A DNA stretch of 64,000 bases from Ulva prolifera (GCA_023078555.1 CM041204.1:1708923-1772922); one strand, 5' to 3'. Counted from the stretch's first letter, positions 12,413 through 23,042 are shown. Numbers and translations are program-made. The notes: a model not told the origin generated them from the sequence alone.

Positions 12413-12523
12413 GATTTAGTGTGTTTCTGTGGTGGCCCTGATGCTTTCGCTTTGAGTTTTGTTGAGACTGCAAGCTAGCGAGGGTGGCGTGGTGTACAAC
12501 CGTCGGGGAAAATAACATGGGGG
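12413..12523. repeat. Right terminal inverted repeat of the MULE
   Basis: It pairs with 8591-8701. Its inner end lies about 40 bp upstream of the transposase start codon, so the promoter is probably inside this repeat, as in other Mutator elements. The target duplicate GACATATG follows at 12524-12531. Confidence 0.92.
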
Positions 12524-12733
12524 GACATATGCATGATCGAGACACGTCGCATGTCACTGCTCGAGCAGTGCAGATCTGCACACGTACGCGACGTATCGCG
12601 TACCTCGAGATGCATAGAGCAGTCAACGTGTTCAACATGTTCAGAGGGTGCAGACACACATACCACATAAATCTCATCCGAAGCATCGTTCTCACACACA
12701 GCCGCTGCAGCAGCCCCGGCCCCCCGCCCAACG

Positions 12734-12776
<43 letters not shown>
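12734..12776. repeat. Poly(C) tract, 43 C
   Basis: This is the longest C run of the window. It lies directly upstream of a cluster of family A LINE 3' ends. Confidence 0.95.
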
Positions 12777-12778
<2 letters not shown>

Positions 12779-12784
12779 GCGGCG

Positions 12785-12977
12785 TGTATGTTGCTGTTGA
12801 TTCGGATGAGATTCGGTTTCAGCGTTTGTTTTCTCCCGTTCACTCTTTTGTAATCACATCGTGTGTGTCTGTACATACATGTGTTGTTGGCTCTTTTGTA
12901 AGTATTGATTTGGGTGGTTGTCTTCTCCCGTTCACTCTTTTGTATGGATTTACGTCTTCCGTTCACTCTTTTGTAAT
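12785..12977 (+). mobile_element. Cluster of nested family A LINE 3' ends
   Basis: A 3' terminus containing GATTCGGATGAGATTCGG and ending CCGTTCACTCTTTTGTAAT at about 12856 is followed by further partial ends at about 12900, 12943 and 12977. Each again finishes in CTCTTTTGTA. Repeated insertion of heavily 5'-truncated copies next to one another explains the pattern. The same terminus follows a reverse-transcriptase C-terminal coding remnant at 18815-19211. Confidence 0.75.
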
Positions 12978-13342
12978 ACCTTGCCAGATTGTGAGCAAGC
13001 AGCAGTCGTCTGCAGAAAAGCGCAGCTGCAGCTGCAGCATGTGGCCATATGCACACGTCGATCACACTGGGGGCATCGGAGCATCAACTGCGAGTCGTGC
13101 GCTCGGATGCCGCATGCTCGCACGGATGCCGTACGTACGGTGTTTCTCAGCTGTTGCGCATGCCAGTGCGTGACGCATGCCGCATGCTCGCACTGGGAAC
13201 TTTGCGCGGGCAATTTATCTGCAACGTTGCAGCGTAGGCCATGTGTATTATCTGATCAGATAGAATCTCATGACGTAGATTCCACAGGATGACGTAGCAA
13301 CAGATGCCGATCACGGACCGACGTCATAACCACTCAAGAAAT
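12978..13342. other. Intergenic, no gene recognised
   Basis: The stretch between family A LINE ends has CATGC-rich simple sequence and no convincing frame. Confidence 0.55.
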
Positions 13343-13585
13343 TACAAAAGAGTGAACGGAAGACGGCAAACACCAAAACCGAATCTCATCCGAATGAACA
13401 GCAACACATATGCACACGATCATACTGCTGCCGCGGGGAAATCGTCGTGGTCATGCCGCGCATTCGGATGAGCTTCTTTGTTGTATTTGTCGACGGAAAC
13501 AGGGCTTGTGGCAATTGCAATCCAGTGATATGGCCGCTATACCACTGGATTGCTACAGGTCTGTTTCCGTTCACTCTTCTGTAAT
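13343..13585. mobile_element. Pair of opposed family A LINE 3' ends
   Basis: The left edge reads TTACAAAAGAGTGAACGG and the right edge CCGTTCACTCTTCTGTAA, both facing outward and about 243 bp apart. The left part contains the family A stretch CCGAATCTCATCCGAAT. A palindromic mini-element at 13517-13553 lies inside. Confidence 0.65.
13517..13553. mobile_element. Palindromic mini-element (37 bp)
   Basis: The ends are GCAATCCAGTG and CACTGGATTGC around a core reading ATATGGCCGCTATAC. Its reverse complement is nearly identical to the element at 38319-38357. Longer relatives lie at 18783-19275 and 24428-24538. Confidence 0.75.
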
Positions 13586-13727
13586 ATGATTGCCGTGCGT
13601 GGAGATGGCTACCGGGGACGTCGTGCACGTGGTCACGCATGCATGTGCGACCGCCGGCGCCGCCGGCCTCGTACGACGGGTGGGACGGCGGAGCGGCCTG
13701 AGACCAGGAAGCGGGAAAGCCTTCGGG

Positions 13728-14165
13728 AGGACGTGCCTGATCATGCTGGGTTTGCCCCATTCCCTGTCGAGTCGCGTGGTTATCTGGAGATACATGGGCA
13801 AGGCTTCTGTGCGGTTCATCGGCCAGTTCGGGGACGTGACCAGTGCTCTACAGCTGGATTTTTTCCTGCCGGGAAAACCGACGGCTCGCTCCGCTCACCG
13901 TCGGGTTTTTGCCAAAGTCTCCGAATGCTGGCGGAAATACGATCGGTTTTCACCGCAAGACCCCACGCGTCGTTGGGAAAGCCGACGACTCGCTTCGCTG
14001 GCCGTCGGTAATTCGCCCCTATTTTCGTAATCTGTCGGGAAACCGATCGGCATGTAGAGCCCTGGACGTGACCGCTCTGCAGCAGTGCAGCACAGTGCTA
14101 GTAGTGGCCGTATTTCCAAAGGCGCGTTTGTCCGGCGGGCGCTGCGGTTGCTGTCTGTGTCGTTG
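13728..14165 (+). pseudogene. Family A LINE remnant: C-terminal reverse-transcriptase region, interrupted
   Basis: The conceptual reading is HAGFAPFPVESRGY, then after a frameshift MGKASVRFIGQFGDV. A 224-bp hAT-type miniature element (13841-14064) breaks it, and it resumes with SSGRISKGAFV and RLLSVSLQRG. The same order is seen uninterrupted at 18815-19080. This region is the conserved stretch after the polymerase domain in algal non-LTR retrotransposons. The copy is dead: frameshifted, split and truncated at the 5' side. Confidence 0.75.
13841..14064. mobile_element. hAT-type miniature element, family 2 (224 bp)
   Basis: It starts CAGTGCTCTACAG and ends TGTAGAGCCCTG, and is flanked by perfect 8-bp direct repeats GACGTGAC at 13833-13840 and 14065-14072. 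Eight-base duplications and CAGTG-type ends are hallmarks of the hAT superfamily. Internal inverted GACGGCTCGCT/CCGTCGG motifs occur. It sits inside the LINE remnant at 13728-14165. A second, more diverged copy is at 17759-18008. Confidence 0.9.
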
Positions 14166-14184
14166 CAGCGGGGTATATATATAT

Positions 14185-14192
14185 GTCCTTTG

Positions 14193-14272
<80 letters not shown>

Positions 14273-14280
14273 CAAAGGAC
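14185..14280. repeat. 96-bp palindrome with (TA)n core
   Basis: GTCCTTTGTAAC at 14185-14196 and its exact complement at 14269-14280 bracket an uninterrupted TA repeat. The right arm is the 3' terminus of the minus-strand family C LINE. The left arm is an inverted copy of the same terminus. It can extrude as a long hairpin and is likely unstable. Confidence 0.95.
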
Positions 14281-15149
14281 AGAGGCCGGGCAGCGAGCCG
14301 TTGCCAGGAATACACACGCAAATCCACTCACGCAGTCATGGCACTAGGCCGGGCACGAGCACGTACCACAGCTCGGCCGGTGATGCCAGCCAAAGATTGA
14401 AGCCCCGCACGGAGCACAAGAGCATTCCCCTTGCACAACGCCACACTCAACCGGCGCAGAGCATTCGTCACAAACAAAGCACGGTTCACCTTACCACACC
14501 GAGACGCAACCTCCGCCAGCCGATTCAAGTGATTCATGGCAGGCCGTCCCAAGCGACCATGCGTCTCATGCGATAACGGCACGAAACTATACGCATCAGG
14601 GTCGTACAACCGATAAGCAGTGCGTTTCTGCACGTCCCGCGTCTCCGCAGCACCCCCGTCCTCGCGGGCCGCACGGCCGCAATAGGAACCAGCACAGGGG
14701 TTCACAACCGACACATCCCCTATGCACAAAGGGTCACCCGGCGGCATAAACATGATGTCCCCCAGTTTCTCCTGGGCCACTGCCCTCAACACCTGCGCCA
14801 GCGCCGTTGCCTGCGCGGCAGCGGCCTGCTCCCCAGGCCCCGCCGGACCCTGGCCACCTGGCGCCGCTGCCGCCGCCAGGGCCGCAGCCTGCGCCGCGTC
14901 TGGCGCGTGGCGCCCCATATGGGCGCTGTGTCCGGCATCGGCGTCGGCGGCCGGAGCAGTCGCAGGTGCCGGCGCCGCGTCCGCACGCGCGACCGGCGGC
15001 GGCGGCGGGGCTGCAGGATCCGGCAATGGTCCACAGTCCGCCGGAAAGTCAGGGCAAAAAAATTCTTTGTAAAAAAATTCCGGGCAGTTTTCTGAAAACT
15101 GCCCAGAGTGCGTTTTTTTTGGGTGCTTGACGAATGTTCTGCTCTGCAT
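14266..15149 (-). pseudogene. Family C LINE, 5'-truncated, with C-terminal reverse-transcriptase coding region
   Basis: The minus-strand frame 15149-14328 (273 aa) has a Pro/Ala-rich linker, then DVSVVNPCAGSY, FVPLSHETHGRLGRPAM and LRRLSVALCKGN. This order matches the region behind the polymerase in green-algal non-LTR retrotransposon proteins. The stop is followed by about 60 bp of 3' untranslated sequence ending CTGTCCTTTGTAACTA next to a TA repeat. The polymerase domain itself is missing, as expected for incomplete reverse transcription. Further copies of the same 3' end lie at 20288-20365 and 20490-20590. Confidence 0.8.
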
Positions 15150-15475
15150 AAGGTTTGTGGCTGTGCACAGACGTACGTGGCGGCTGGCACGTTAGAGACT
15201 TGACATCATTTCGACAGTGCCAGCCGGCAATGCGTTGTATGCTCAAGCTCATGAAGAGGTGTGTCATGGTTCACAGCTTTAAACAGGAATTCCTGTGCAG
15301 CAAAAGGCATACCACTTCATGAGTGCTCCTGAAACATGAGTGGCTTGCCTAGACGCTCAGGCTGAGGAGCTCCATGAGCCAGAAGTCCTTAGTGGGCTTT
15401 GGCTTTAGTGCTGCAACAGCGTCAAAACGCACGCAGCAGTCCTCCAATGCACATATAGAGTCCGGATGAGAGAGT

Positions 15476-15829
15476 GTGTCTGTTGAAGGCAACCCGGAGC
15501 AGCGCGGGCTAGAGCCTATGTCTGATTCAGCGCTGTTGAAGTACACAGAGGCGTGCCCTTATGCTGCCTATGAAGGCGTAAGCAATGATACGAGTGGCAG
15601 GCAGAGGCATGTTTTCAAGTGCTCCGTCTGCAATGATGGATACTCACACAAATGGGTGTTTCTGAATGACGCGCACCGGCACGCGAAAACAAGTAAGACC
15701 CACCAGGCTGCGCTCGTTGCGTGTGACAGTATTTCTTCCGTGTATGGTAAGCGACGAGCGAATGCGCAGCGTAAGTCTCACGTTTGCGAGGAGCCCCACA
15801 CTCCGCGCACCAAAAACAGGTGCACCTGA
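15476..15829 (+). CDS. Hypothetical small protein with Cys/His cluster
   Basis: The 117-codon open frame contains FKCSVCNDGYSHKW followed by HRHAKTSKTHQ. That is a C-x2-C and spaced-His arrangement like the zinc fingers found in transposon proteins. No catalytic domain is visible, and neither neighbours nor codon use prove it is expressed. It could be a fragment of a DNA transposon, since all surrounding sequence is repetitive. Confidence 0.3.
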   Translation: MSVEGNPEQRGLEPMSDSALLKYTEACPYAAYEGVSNDTSGRQRHVFKCSVCNDGYSHKWVFLNDAHRHAKTSKTHQAALVACDSISSVYGKRRANAQRKSHVCEEPHTPRTKNRCT

Positions 15830-17469
15830 CACCCCGCGGCCGGGCAAATTGTCAAGGCAGAGCGGGTACTTCAATGTGAGATTTAGATTGCCAATCTGAA
15901 AGCCCGGGACAACCAAACTATTTTGTACACCACTGGGATCCGGAGCGAGGTGTTTGCGAGTGCTCTGCTGTAGTGTGGCCGGCCGTGCACGTGTTTGTGT
16001 ATGCTGATTCGGAAGAGACTTTCTTTTGTGTTTGTCTATATGTTCCCGTTCATTCGTCTGTACAGCACTTCTGAATTGGTAAAGTATCTTCAAAGCACAC
16101 CTAGATAGATTTAAGCCGGAACGTATGCCGCACGGGCGCATGACATCAGCACCGCAGCCCTTCTCCTCCCGTTGACTTCTTTTTGTAAACGACAGCCGAG
16201 CAGCACTGCCGCCTGTATATCCCCCCCTGCCCCGCCGGTCAGGCCAGATACATCGATATCGATGTTGAACATCCCTTGGCTAAATTTGCCTGGGCAATCA
16301 CTAGCTCCTGCTGAATCCAGCTTCTCAGGATGCGTCTGCGGGCAGCGCGGAACCATGCATGGCTGCAGTGCAAGATCACACCCACCAACCCGGTCCAACG
16401 CACACCCACACGGCCGAAACAAGCACACACAAAAAAGGGGGAAAAACGCCTCTACTCAGTTATAACAACCGACGTAAACGCCTAGATCGGATGCAGGCTA
16501 GACTAGCTCCCATGCATGCATACCGCTCGGTTGTCCCTGTAATCACAGCCAGAGCAGCCCAGGGTGAGCAGCCCTTTGCAATTGTAACACAGAGACTGCA
16601 GGCAACGATGGCAGCAGGGCTGACCTCGCTCTTTGTTTGCCGGAAGTATGGGCATGCTCAGATCGAGGAGTATAGCATGCGTTTAAAGCAGGAACACTGA
16701 GGTTCTGATGGGGTCTCCCGTATCACATGCGACGATTCTGCAGGGACTCGGGGTGTAGCACGAGTGTGCCACAGTACTGTGGCCTGCATGTGGCTGCAAC
16801 GCCCATATGCATGTATTGGTGCACATAGGCGTTGCATGCTTGGCATGCATCAAGTTCTCAGTGATGTACTTACGTTACCAGTTTGTCCAAGGTACCAAGG
16901 TCCCCGGGGGCCCCCTCAGTGGACCTTATCTCAATGAAGATAGGCCAAATTTTCCTGCAAAGGCCTTTGTCTGCAGATTCTGTCATGCCACAATGCACCT
17001 CCTACAGTCATGCTACGGTAATCCTTGTGCTCCAGTAATGCTTGTGCAGCTTCTTTGCAAGCATTCACAATCCACAAGGGTCCCAGAATTTGTACAGCCA
17101 GGGAGTCAGAAGTCCAGGCAAGCTTGTGGCGAGCGCGAAGCTGCCTCCGTGCACGGCCGTGGTACGGCGGATTTTCTGCCTAGGGTTGTGGCAGCTGCGT
17201 ATCGATATCGATATGCCCGACGCCCGCGGGACGTCCCCCAAACTTCACCCTAACCCGCCTGACCGCGACCAAGAGCTGCCGAGACTCGGCGTCGCGTCGC
17301 ATACGCCGTACATGCTATACGGGTATACGTCGTACGTGTGTACAAGTACATAATTATAAGCTCTGTATGTCTATTAAAAAACACACAGTATATACTTGAT
17401 ATATCAAGACAGGCCTCAGGCTGGGACATCACGCATGATGTAGTCTGAGGTATATATATACGGAGGCTG
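15830..17469. other. Repeat-rich intergenic sequence
   Basis: Degenerate family A LINE termini appear on the plus strand at about 16005-16075 (TTCCCGTTCATTCGTCTGTA) and at about 16160-16190. No protein domain is recognised in the remainder. Confidence 0.5.
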
Positions 17470-17526
17470 CTGATTCGGATGAGATTCGGTTCTGGTGTTT
17501 GTCTTCTTTCATTCCCTCTTTTGTTG
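17470..17526 (+). mobile_element. Family A LINE 3' end (solo)
   Basis: GATTCGGATGAGATTCGG is followed by TTTGTCTTCTTTCATTCCCT and CTTTTGT, a diverged version of the family A terminus. No coding sequence is attached. Confidence 0.65.
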
Positions 17527-17758
17527 AAGTTATACGGAGGCTGTTTACTGTAAAGACTGTGAGTCGGTGCGTTTTATTGAGGTGCCATGGCTAGTTGACG
17601 TCAATTTGTACACCGCGGTGCACAGTCACGAGGCACTCAGCGTTCACTTCACGCGCCATGGCGCGCCATTGGCGATGCGTTGCCTCGATCGGGGGGAGCC
17701 CAATCGTCGTGCGGCCCGCCTCCACCAGGTGCGATCGCATGCATGGACGTGCACCTGT

Positions 17759-18008
17759 CAGTGCTCTACAAACCAATCGGTTTCCCGACAAAAAAATGAC
17801 AAATACGGGGAAATCCCGACGGCCAGCGAGGGGAGTCGTTGGCTTTCCCGCCGACACGAAGGGGTCTCAGATCTCAGCCTCGAGGCTGGCTCGCGGTGCA
17901 AACCGATCGTTTTCCCGGCTGATTTCGAAAATTTTGGCAAAATTACGACGGCGAGCGAAGCGAGCCGTCGGGTTTCCCTCCAGATACAAATCCAACCGTA
18001 GAGCGGTG
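17759..18008. mobile_element. hAT-type miniature element, family 2 (diverged copy)
   Basis: It begins CAGTGCTCTACAAACC and ends near GTAGAGCGGTG. Like the copy at 13841-14064 it contains repeated CCGATCG and GACGGC(G/C)AGCGA motifs in inverted arrangement. The right terminus has decayed and no target duplication is visible. Confidence 0.75.
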
Positions 18009-18059
18009 CGTCTCGCTGCAGCTGCTGCGGCATGCTGTTGTCCCGGGCGAGCACACGCA

Positions 18060-18105
18060 CAGATACCTTACCAAACAGTGAACGGACTAAGACAAACACA
18101 CGTAC
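18060..18105 (-). mobile_element. Family A LINE 3' end (solo, minus)
   Basis: Read on the plus strand, ACCAAACAGTGAACGG followed by AAGACAAACACACG is the reverse complement of a diverged family A terminus. Confidence 0.55.
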
Positions 18106-18782
18106 AGATGCAACCATGGTGTCACGTATACCTATATCTAGTCTCTGTTGGGCTTCTGTATAAGCGTATACCTACCGGGCTCGACGATCCAACTGACGCC
18201 GCCGGCGGCTGCTCCTCACGGTGACACATCGATCCCGCCGATGCGCCGCCGATCATGCATATGAGTCACAATATTATAATTCACGGGGGACAGCCACGTT
18301 TGCGTTGCTCACATGCGCGCTGACGTGGCTGGAACCACGTACGTCACCAGGAAGCTCGAGGCCTGCTGCGAGCTCGCTGCGAGTCGAGGGATGCCAGAGC
18401 AGAGGAATGCATGCGAGCGGGCGCCCGGTAAGTGCCCAGAGGCTTGGCCCCCGGGCCGACTGCTGCGGCTGTTGCCTGGCTATAGGCGGCAAGCTCACCG
18501 TGGGCATGCGGGCGGGGGTTGGGATGGGGCGCTCAGCTGTCCGCGCGGATGGCGATTGCGGCACTGCGCCTAGGCGTCCAGCTGGACACTGCGCAACACG
18601 GGCGTTGGGCGTTGTGCATGTTGCAACAATTGTGCATGCTGTGCTTGTAGGGCGCAGGCTTCTTTGCTAGTGCATGTCATTGCCTGGCTTTGGAGGTCGT
18701 GGATGGTTCATACGCCGAGGTCGTGGATGGTCCATACGCCGGCGGTACGCAACTTTCAGGTAGGCAGGCCTCCTAGGCCTGT

Positions 18783-19275
18783 GGCAGTCCAGTACTAGTG
18801 ATATGACCACTTCCGGTGGGATGTGCCTGATCATGCCGCGTCCCGGTTTGTTCCGTTCGCCGTCGAATCGTGCGGCTTCAAGTTCATGGGCAAGGCTGCC
18901 GTGAGGTTCATCGGCCAGTTGCAGCCATGGGGGATGTGGCTGCTGCTAGTGGGCGCATCTCCAAAAGCGAATTTGTCCAGTGGCCGCTGCGGGTGCTGTC
19001 GGTGTCGTTGCAGCGGGGCAATGCACACATGTATCGGAAGTCTGGGCTTTGATCTCTCGTGAGCAGGGGTTGCGGTATGAGGCAGGCCTGGAGGACGCCA
19101 TCCTGCCGGACTGAGGTGTGGGTGCGGATGTACTGTGATCATGAGTCTATGTGTGTGTTGCTGATGATTCGGTGATGGGGTTTGTCTCTTCGCGTTCACT
19201 CTTTTTTAAAAACTCGACTATTTTAAAAGACAATTGTCTGCTAGCATCCGGTAGTGGTCATATCACTGGACTGCC
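18783..19275. mobile_element. Palindromic mini-element split by a family A LINE
   Basis: The left edge starts GGCAGTCCAGT and includes GTGATATGACCACT; the right edge carries GTGGTCATATCACTGG and ends GGACTGCC. The two edges match the halves of the short palindromes at 13517 and 38319. A LINE 3' fragment (18815-19211) lies between them. The simplest history is a LINE insertion into a palindromic element. Confidence 0.6.
18815..19211 (+). pseudogene. Family A LINE, 5'-truncated, reverse-transcriptase C-terminal region
   Basis: With one frame change the coding remnant reads FVPFAVESCGF, MGKAAVRFIGQL, GDVAAASGRISKSEFV, LRVLSVSLQRGNAHMY and finally GLRYEAGLEDAILPD before a stop at about 19110. 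A 3' untranslated stretch with GATTCGG and CGTTCACTCTTTTTT follows. This copy links the solo family A termini of the window to a non-LTR retrotransposon. Confidence 0.78.
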
Positions 19276-19606
19276 AAACATTCACACACATGGTCTGTCA
19301 ACGATGCATGGTGCTATGCATTCATTAGCACTCTAGATTTGTGAAAAGCTGCTAGCTTCCGGGAGCGCTCGAGCATCCGATCAGATGTTGCTTGTTCACA
19401 TTGCACGCCCAAAAAACAACAAACGCATGGCGGACCTACTTGCTTTTTTATGTCACATGTACAGAGTGCGCTAGCTATAGCTAGTACTGGCGATGTGGCG
19501 TGTGCTGCGATATAATATTCCGTGTGATTCCTAGCAGCTGCAGTACTGCTCGCGAATGGCGACATACGTGTATGACCATCATCAATTCGGAGGGGCGATC
19601 GCCTCT

Positions 19607-19660
19607 CCGATCTTTTTTATGATGGTCATACACGTGTATGACCATCATAAAAAAGATCGG
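19607..19660. repeat. Perfect 54-bp palindrome
   Basis: A 27-base arm containing CCGATCTTTTTTATGATGG meets its exact complement at ACAC/GTGT with no spacer. A third copy of the outer motif ACGTGTATGACCATCAT lies at 19566-19582. Between it and the palindrome is a small hairpin around GGCGATCGCC. Confidence 0.95.
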
Positions 19661-20287
19661 TGCGTACATGATGACGTACGTACAACGCCACTGCAGTGCC
19701 AGAAGGCGCAATATTAATGGCTACAATACGCACATGTTCACATGTACATGTGCACATATACATGTGAATCCCTACTACGTGTTCCTTCAACAGATCTACA
19801 GATCGGATTGTATGCCGGAAGGGGCATAGGACTTGTTCAGGAACGGCTGGTGCATGCCCATTGTGCTGCCCTGATCGATGCATGCCACAGCAAGCTTAAG
19901 CATCTGGATCAAGCCGAATTTTGTTCTGCGAAGTCGTGTAGACTCAAGCTGGAGATGCCAGAAGGGGCAGGCCTGTTTCTCGCAAGAGTAGCAGTACTGC
20001 AGGTGAATAGCACAAACAGCACTACACATGCTGTCCGACGTAGTGCAGCAGCAGTCGCAGCATAGTAATTACTGTCATTTTTGGGGGCATTGACAGGTAT
20101 GGCAAGCTGTTGCAGCTGATTTTGAAAACGCTGTATAATTTGGTACGCAAAAGGGCGTACGAGCACGTGTGTGAAACTTGTTTACTGAATCAAATCTCTG
20201 CACACATGGACTTGCACAAGGTCTCTGGCTGTGTCTCATGGTATTGTTCATGTCTTCATGCATATATCCACGCTGTGGTAGTAGTGT
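19661..20287. other. Intergenic, no gene recognised
   Basis: No domain-bearing frame or RNA gene was recognised. Confidence 0.5.
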
Positions 20288-20590
20288 CATGACTGCGTGA
20301 GTGGATTTGCGTGTGAATTCCTAGCAACGGCTCGCTGCCCGGCCTCTGTCCTTTGTAACTACATCCACGCATGACCTGTGTTTTCTAGAATAGAGCTCTA
20401 TTTGTGAAGATGCTTTTGTAGTTTCTCACGTGCCGTGCACTTGCCCGTAGTGGGCGTGCACGGAACTAGTCACGGAACTAGTACTGGTGAGTGAGTGGAT
20501 TTGCAAGTGCATTCCAAGCAACGGCTTGCTGCCCGGCCTGTGTCCTTTGTAACTACATCCACGCATTTGTAACTACATCCACGCAAGACC
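20288..20590 (+). mobile_element. Two family C LINE 3' ends in tandem
   Basis: Copies at 20288-20365 and about 20490-20560 contain GTGAGTGGATTTGC, AGCAACGGCT and GTCCTTTGTAACTACATCC. The first is the inverted counterpart of 14266-14341. A short duplication of TTTGTAACTACATCCACGCA ends the cluster, so the 3' tail and target have been repeated. Confidence 0.75.
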
Positions 20591-20916
20591 ACCTCCAGCC
20601 ACCCTAGTCGAGGCTGATAAGACGCGCCATGCACAGAAGTACAGCAGGCGACATGCTGTATACCACATGGGTAGCAGCACGCTGCGACTTCCCTGGGGCA
20701 CCGGATGTAGAATTCACTGTACTGAAATGTTATCATCACGGCGCTGTAAAGGCTCTGTCGCGGATCTGCACTTCCGGCGTGTTGTACCTTCTTTGCGACA
20801 CAGTGTCCGCAACGGTCTCTACACCCTCGAGGTGACCTATATATCACTTGATCTAATTTCAAGCACTGTCTTGACACACTGCGCGCCGTTTTGATATCGC
20901 CAACGCTGTCCAGTTG

Positions 20917-23042
20917 ATGACAGGTCAGCAGACTGCCACAGGCAACGACAACACTGTTTCGGACTCGCTGATTGATGCCTCATTCTTCAAGGTATGCTTC
21001 TTTACTCCAGGGATCATTCTGATCGCACTGCAGACTCCTGTCATGCGAAATGCTTGAGCGCAGGTTCCGTTCGAGGCACTCAAGCGGGAGGCAAGATGTA
21101 GAAAGGCAATCGTAGAAAATGTGCAAGAAATATGTGCCCGCATTAATGGATCGGTGACGGGAGACCAGTCAATCGACGCAGATTCCATAGAGAGCGCCCT
21201 GGTCAGTGCTTTGGCTGCAATTGAACAACTCAAAGAACAGGTCCGATTTGAAAATCCACTACAGCTGATCGTGCAGATGCTACTTTCACGATGCTGTACT
21301 GAGTTCTGAGCGTCACGTCATCTTGAACAGCGCTGTGGTGCTGGCTTTGTGCCTTGTCAGTGAAGTAGGCGTTCTCCTGGATGAACCATTTGTAGTGTTA
21401 TCGACACCAGCTGCTGGTAAAACAATATCGACTTGCAGAATGCTCGAATCACAGCCGTAGAAGATGAGAATCTAGACAGAACGGCCGCACGGCTGATGCA
21501 CGCCAGTGACACCAGTGCCAACGCTACCAGTCATGTCGAGTGCAGCCACTGGAGGCTACCCAGGCTGATAGTGGACTACATGCTACGGCATGGCCTGTTT
21601 ACATCGGCGTCCAAGCTGTCAGATGAAGCAAACTGCCGGTCACTCTGCGATTGGCACATTTTTGGCAGTGCCAAGGCCACAATCCAGTGTCTGAAGGAGC
21701 AAGACTGCTCAAGCGCATTGACATGGTGAGCTCCTATGTTGTCCGCCATCCGTTTTCGCCGCTTCTGTAAGCTATAGAGTTTAGCTGCGCATGCCCGGGC
21801 CAACTGGAACGTCACTGTGCTTGCTTGTGCCATCGCAGCAATTGCAATGGCTCCTGGACGATGTACAGGTGTAAAGCAAACTCAAGCCGCCTCAAGCAGG
21901 CCAAGAGCGATCTCATGTTCCAATTACACCTGCAAGAATTTGGTGAATTCATCAAACGAGACGACACTCTGGGTGCTCTACAGTATGCCAGGTCAAATCT
22001 GGCACGCTTTTCCGACACCCAGTTCACAGACCTCAAGCGAGCCATGGCATTACTTGTCTTCCGCAAGCGCACCAAGTGTGCCAGGTACCTGCCTCTACTG
22101 GCAGACACGAGGTGGGACGACCTCGCCACGCTGTTCCTGCAAGAGCTGCTGAGGATTCACGGGCTGCTGGAGCTCCCCCTGCTGGAAACGCAGCTTCAGG
22201 TGCGCTGGCCGAAAGATCCTTGCATGCTTCACGTACATGCTGCGTGCATGAGGTAGCCGTGACGGCACTTGATGCACGAGTGGCGGTAGTTGTCAGAAAA
22301 TCAGGCCTGAAATACACCGCCACTTGATCAACGGGGAGAGGATCCCCGTCACTACCTCCAAAACCATCCGTGGACATGCGTTCCTTGCTTGTCCAGTCGG
22401 TCGTGGTTCAGATGGAGTTGTAGCACATCGTGCAGACACCGGTCACAGCTGCTATACCCTGCACTGCACTCTGCTATGTATCAGAACCCTTGGGCATGGC
22501 CTCTGTCATATCATATCACAGACATGCACACACGTATGTACATGCCCAGAGGTGCTGCCCGGTTCCCGGTGCTGCCCGCCCTGCCGCCTTCATCCTTGCC
22601 ACGCATGTATGTACATGTTCATCGCTGGCCTCTCAGAGAAACCTCCCTAAGATGGCGGAACGCCCGCCCAGTGCGAGGCCCTTGCAATGGCAGGCTGTGT
22701 CTTCCAAGCACCCGTGTGCCGCTGCAGGCCGGCCTGACCGCACTCAAGTGCCCGCTGAGCTACGACAAGGAGTGCACCCCGGAGGACCCCCTCCACATGC
22801 CGCTGCTGCAGGAGCTCGCGGTGCACCTGCCGTGGGCGAAGCACGTGAAGAGCAAGCTCGTGTGCTCGATCTCGAAGCAGCCGATCGACGACGTCAACCC
22901 GCCGCTCGTGATGCCCAACGGCTTTGTGTACGCGCAGAGCGCGCTCACGGCCATGGCCGCGCGCTCGCACGGCCACGTCACCTGCCCGCAGACGAAGCAG
23001 ACCTTCCCGCTGCAGGAGTGCGTCCGGGCGTACATCATGTAG
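20917..23042 (+). CDS. GID9: GID9/MAEA homologue, CTLH-complex E3 ubiquitin ligase subunit (5 exons, 394 aa)
   Basis: Exons are 20917-20991, 21064-21240, 21439-21725, 21869-22199 and 22728-23042, all in phase. The product is 394 aa, against 396 in human MAEA. Domains in order: an N-terminal helical part with KVPFEALKREARCRKAI; LisH (RLIVDYMLRHGLFTSASKL, about 126-150); CTLH (CKANSSRLK to QEFGEFIKRDDTLGALQ, about 181-240); CRA; and the degenerate Gid-type RING, LVCSISKQPIDDVNPPLVMP, ending in the invariant C-terminal YIM. In yeast and animals this subunit pairs with the Gid2/RMND5 RING protein in the GID/CTLH ubiquitin ligase, which in yeast destroys gluconeogenic enzymes. The intron 3 acceptor at 21868 was chosen because it restores ALTWCKANSSRLK, which aligns with MAEA. 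The family call is secure; the algal substrates are unknown. Confidence 0.95.

Larger units (their letters stand above)
8591..12523 (-). mobile_element. Complete Mutator-like (MULE) DNA transposon
   Basis: The element is 3933 bp, with inverted repeats of 111 bp at 8591-8701 and 12413-12523. Both start CCCCC(A/G)TGTTATTTTCC from the outside. It is flanked by the direct repeat GACATATG at 8583-8590 and 12524-12531. The 8-bp repeat, or 9 bp with one mismatch, agrees with the 9-bp duplications usual for Mutator elements. It carries a single transposase gene on the minus strand with all catalytic motifs. Intact termini and an open coding sequence suggest recent activity. Confidence 0.93.

Noticed and set aside
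14266-20365. A single 6-kb transposon bounded by the inverted 14266-14341 and 20288-20365 repeats
   Set aside because: The repeats are LINE C 3' ends, a further copy lies at 20490, and the interior holds unrelated LINE A and hAT pieces with no common duplication.
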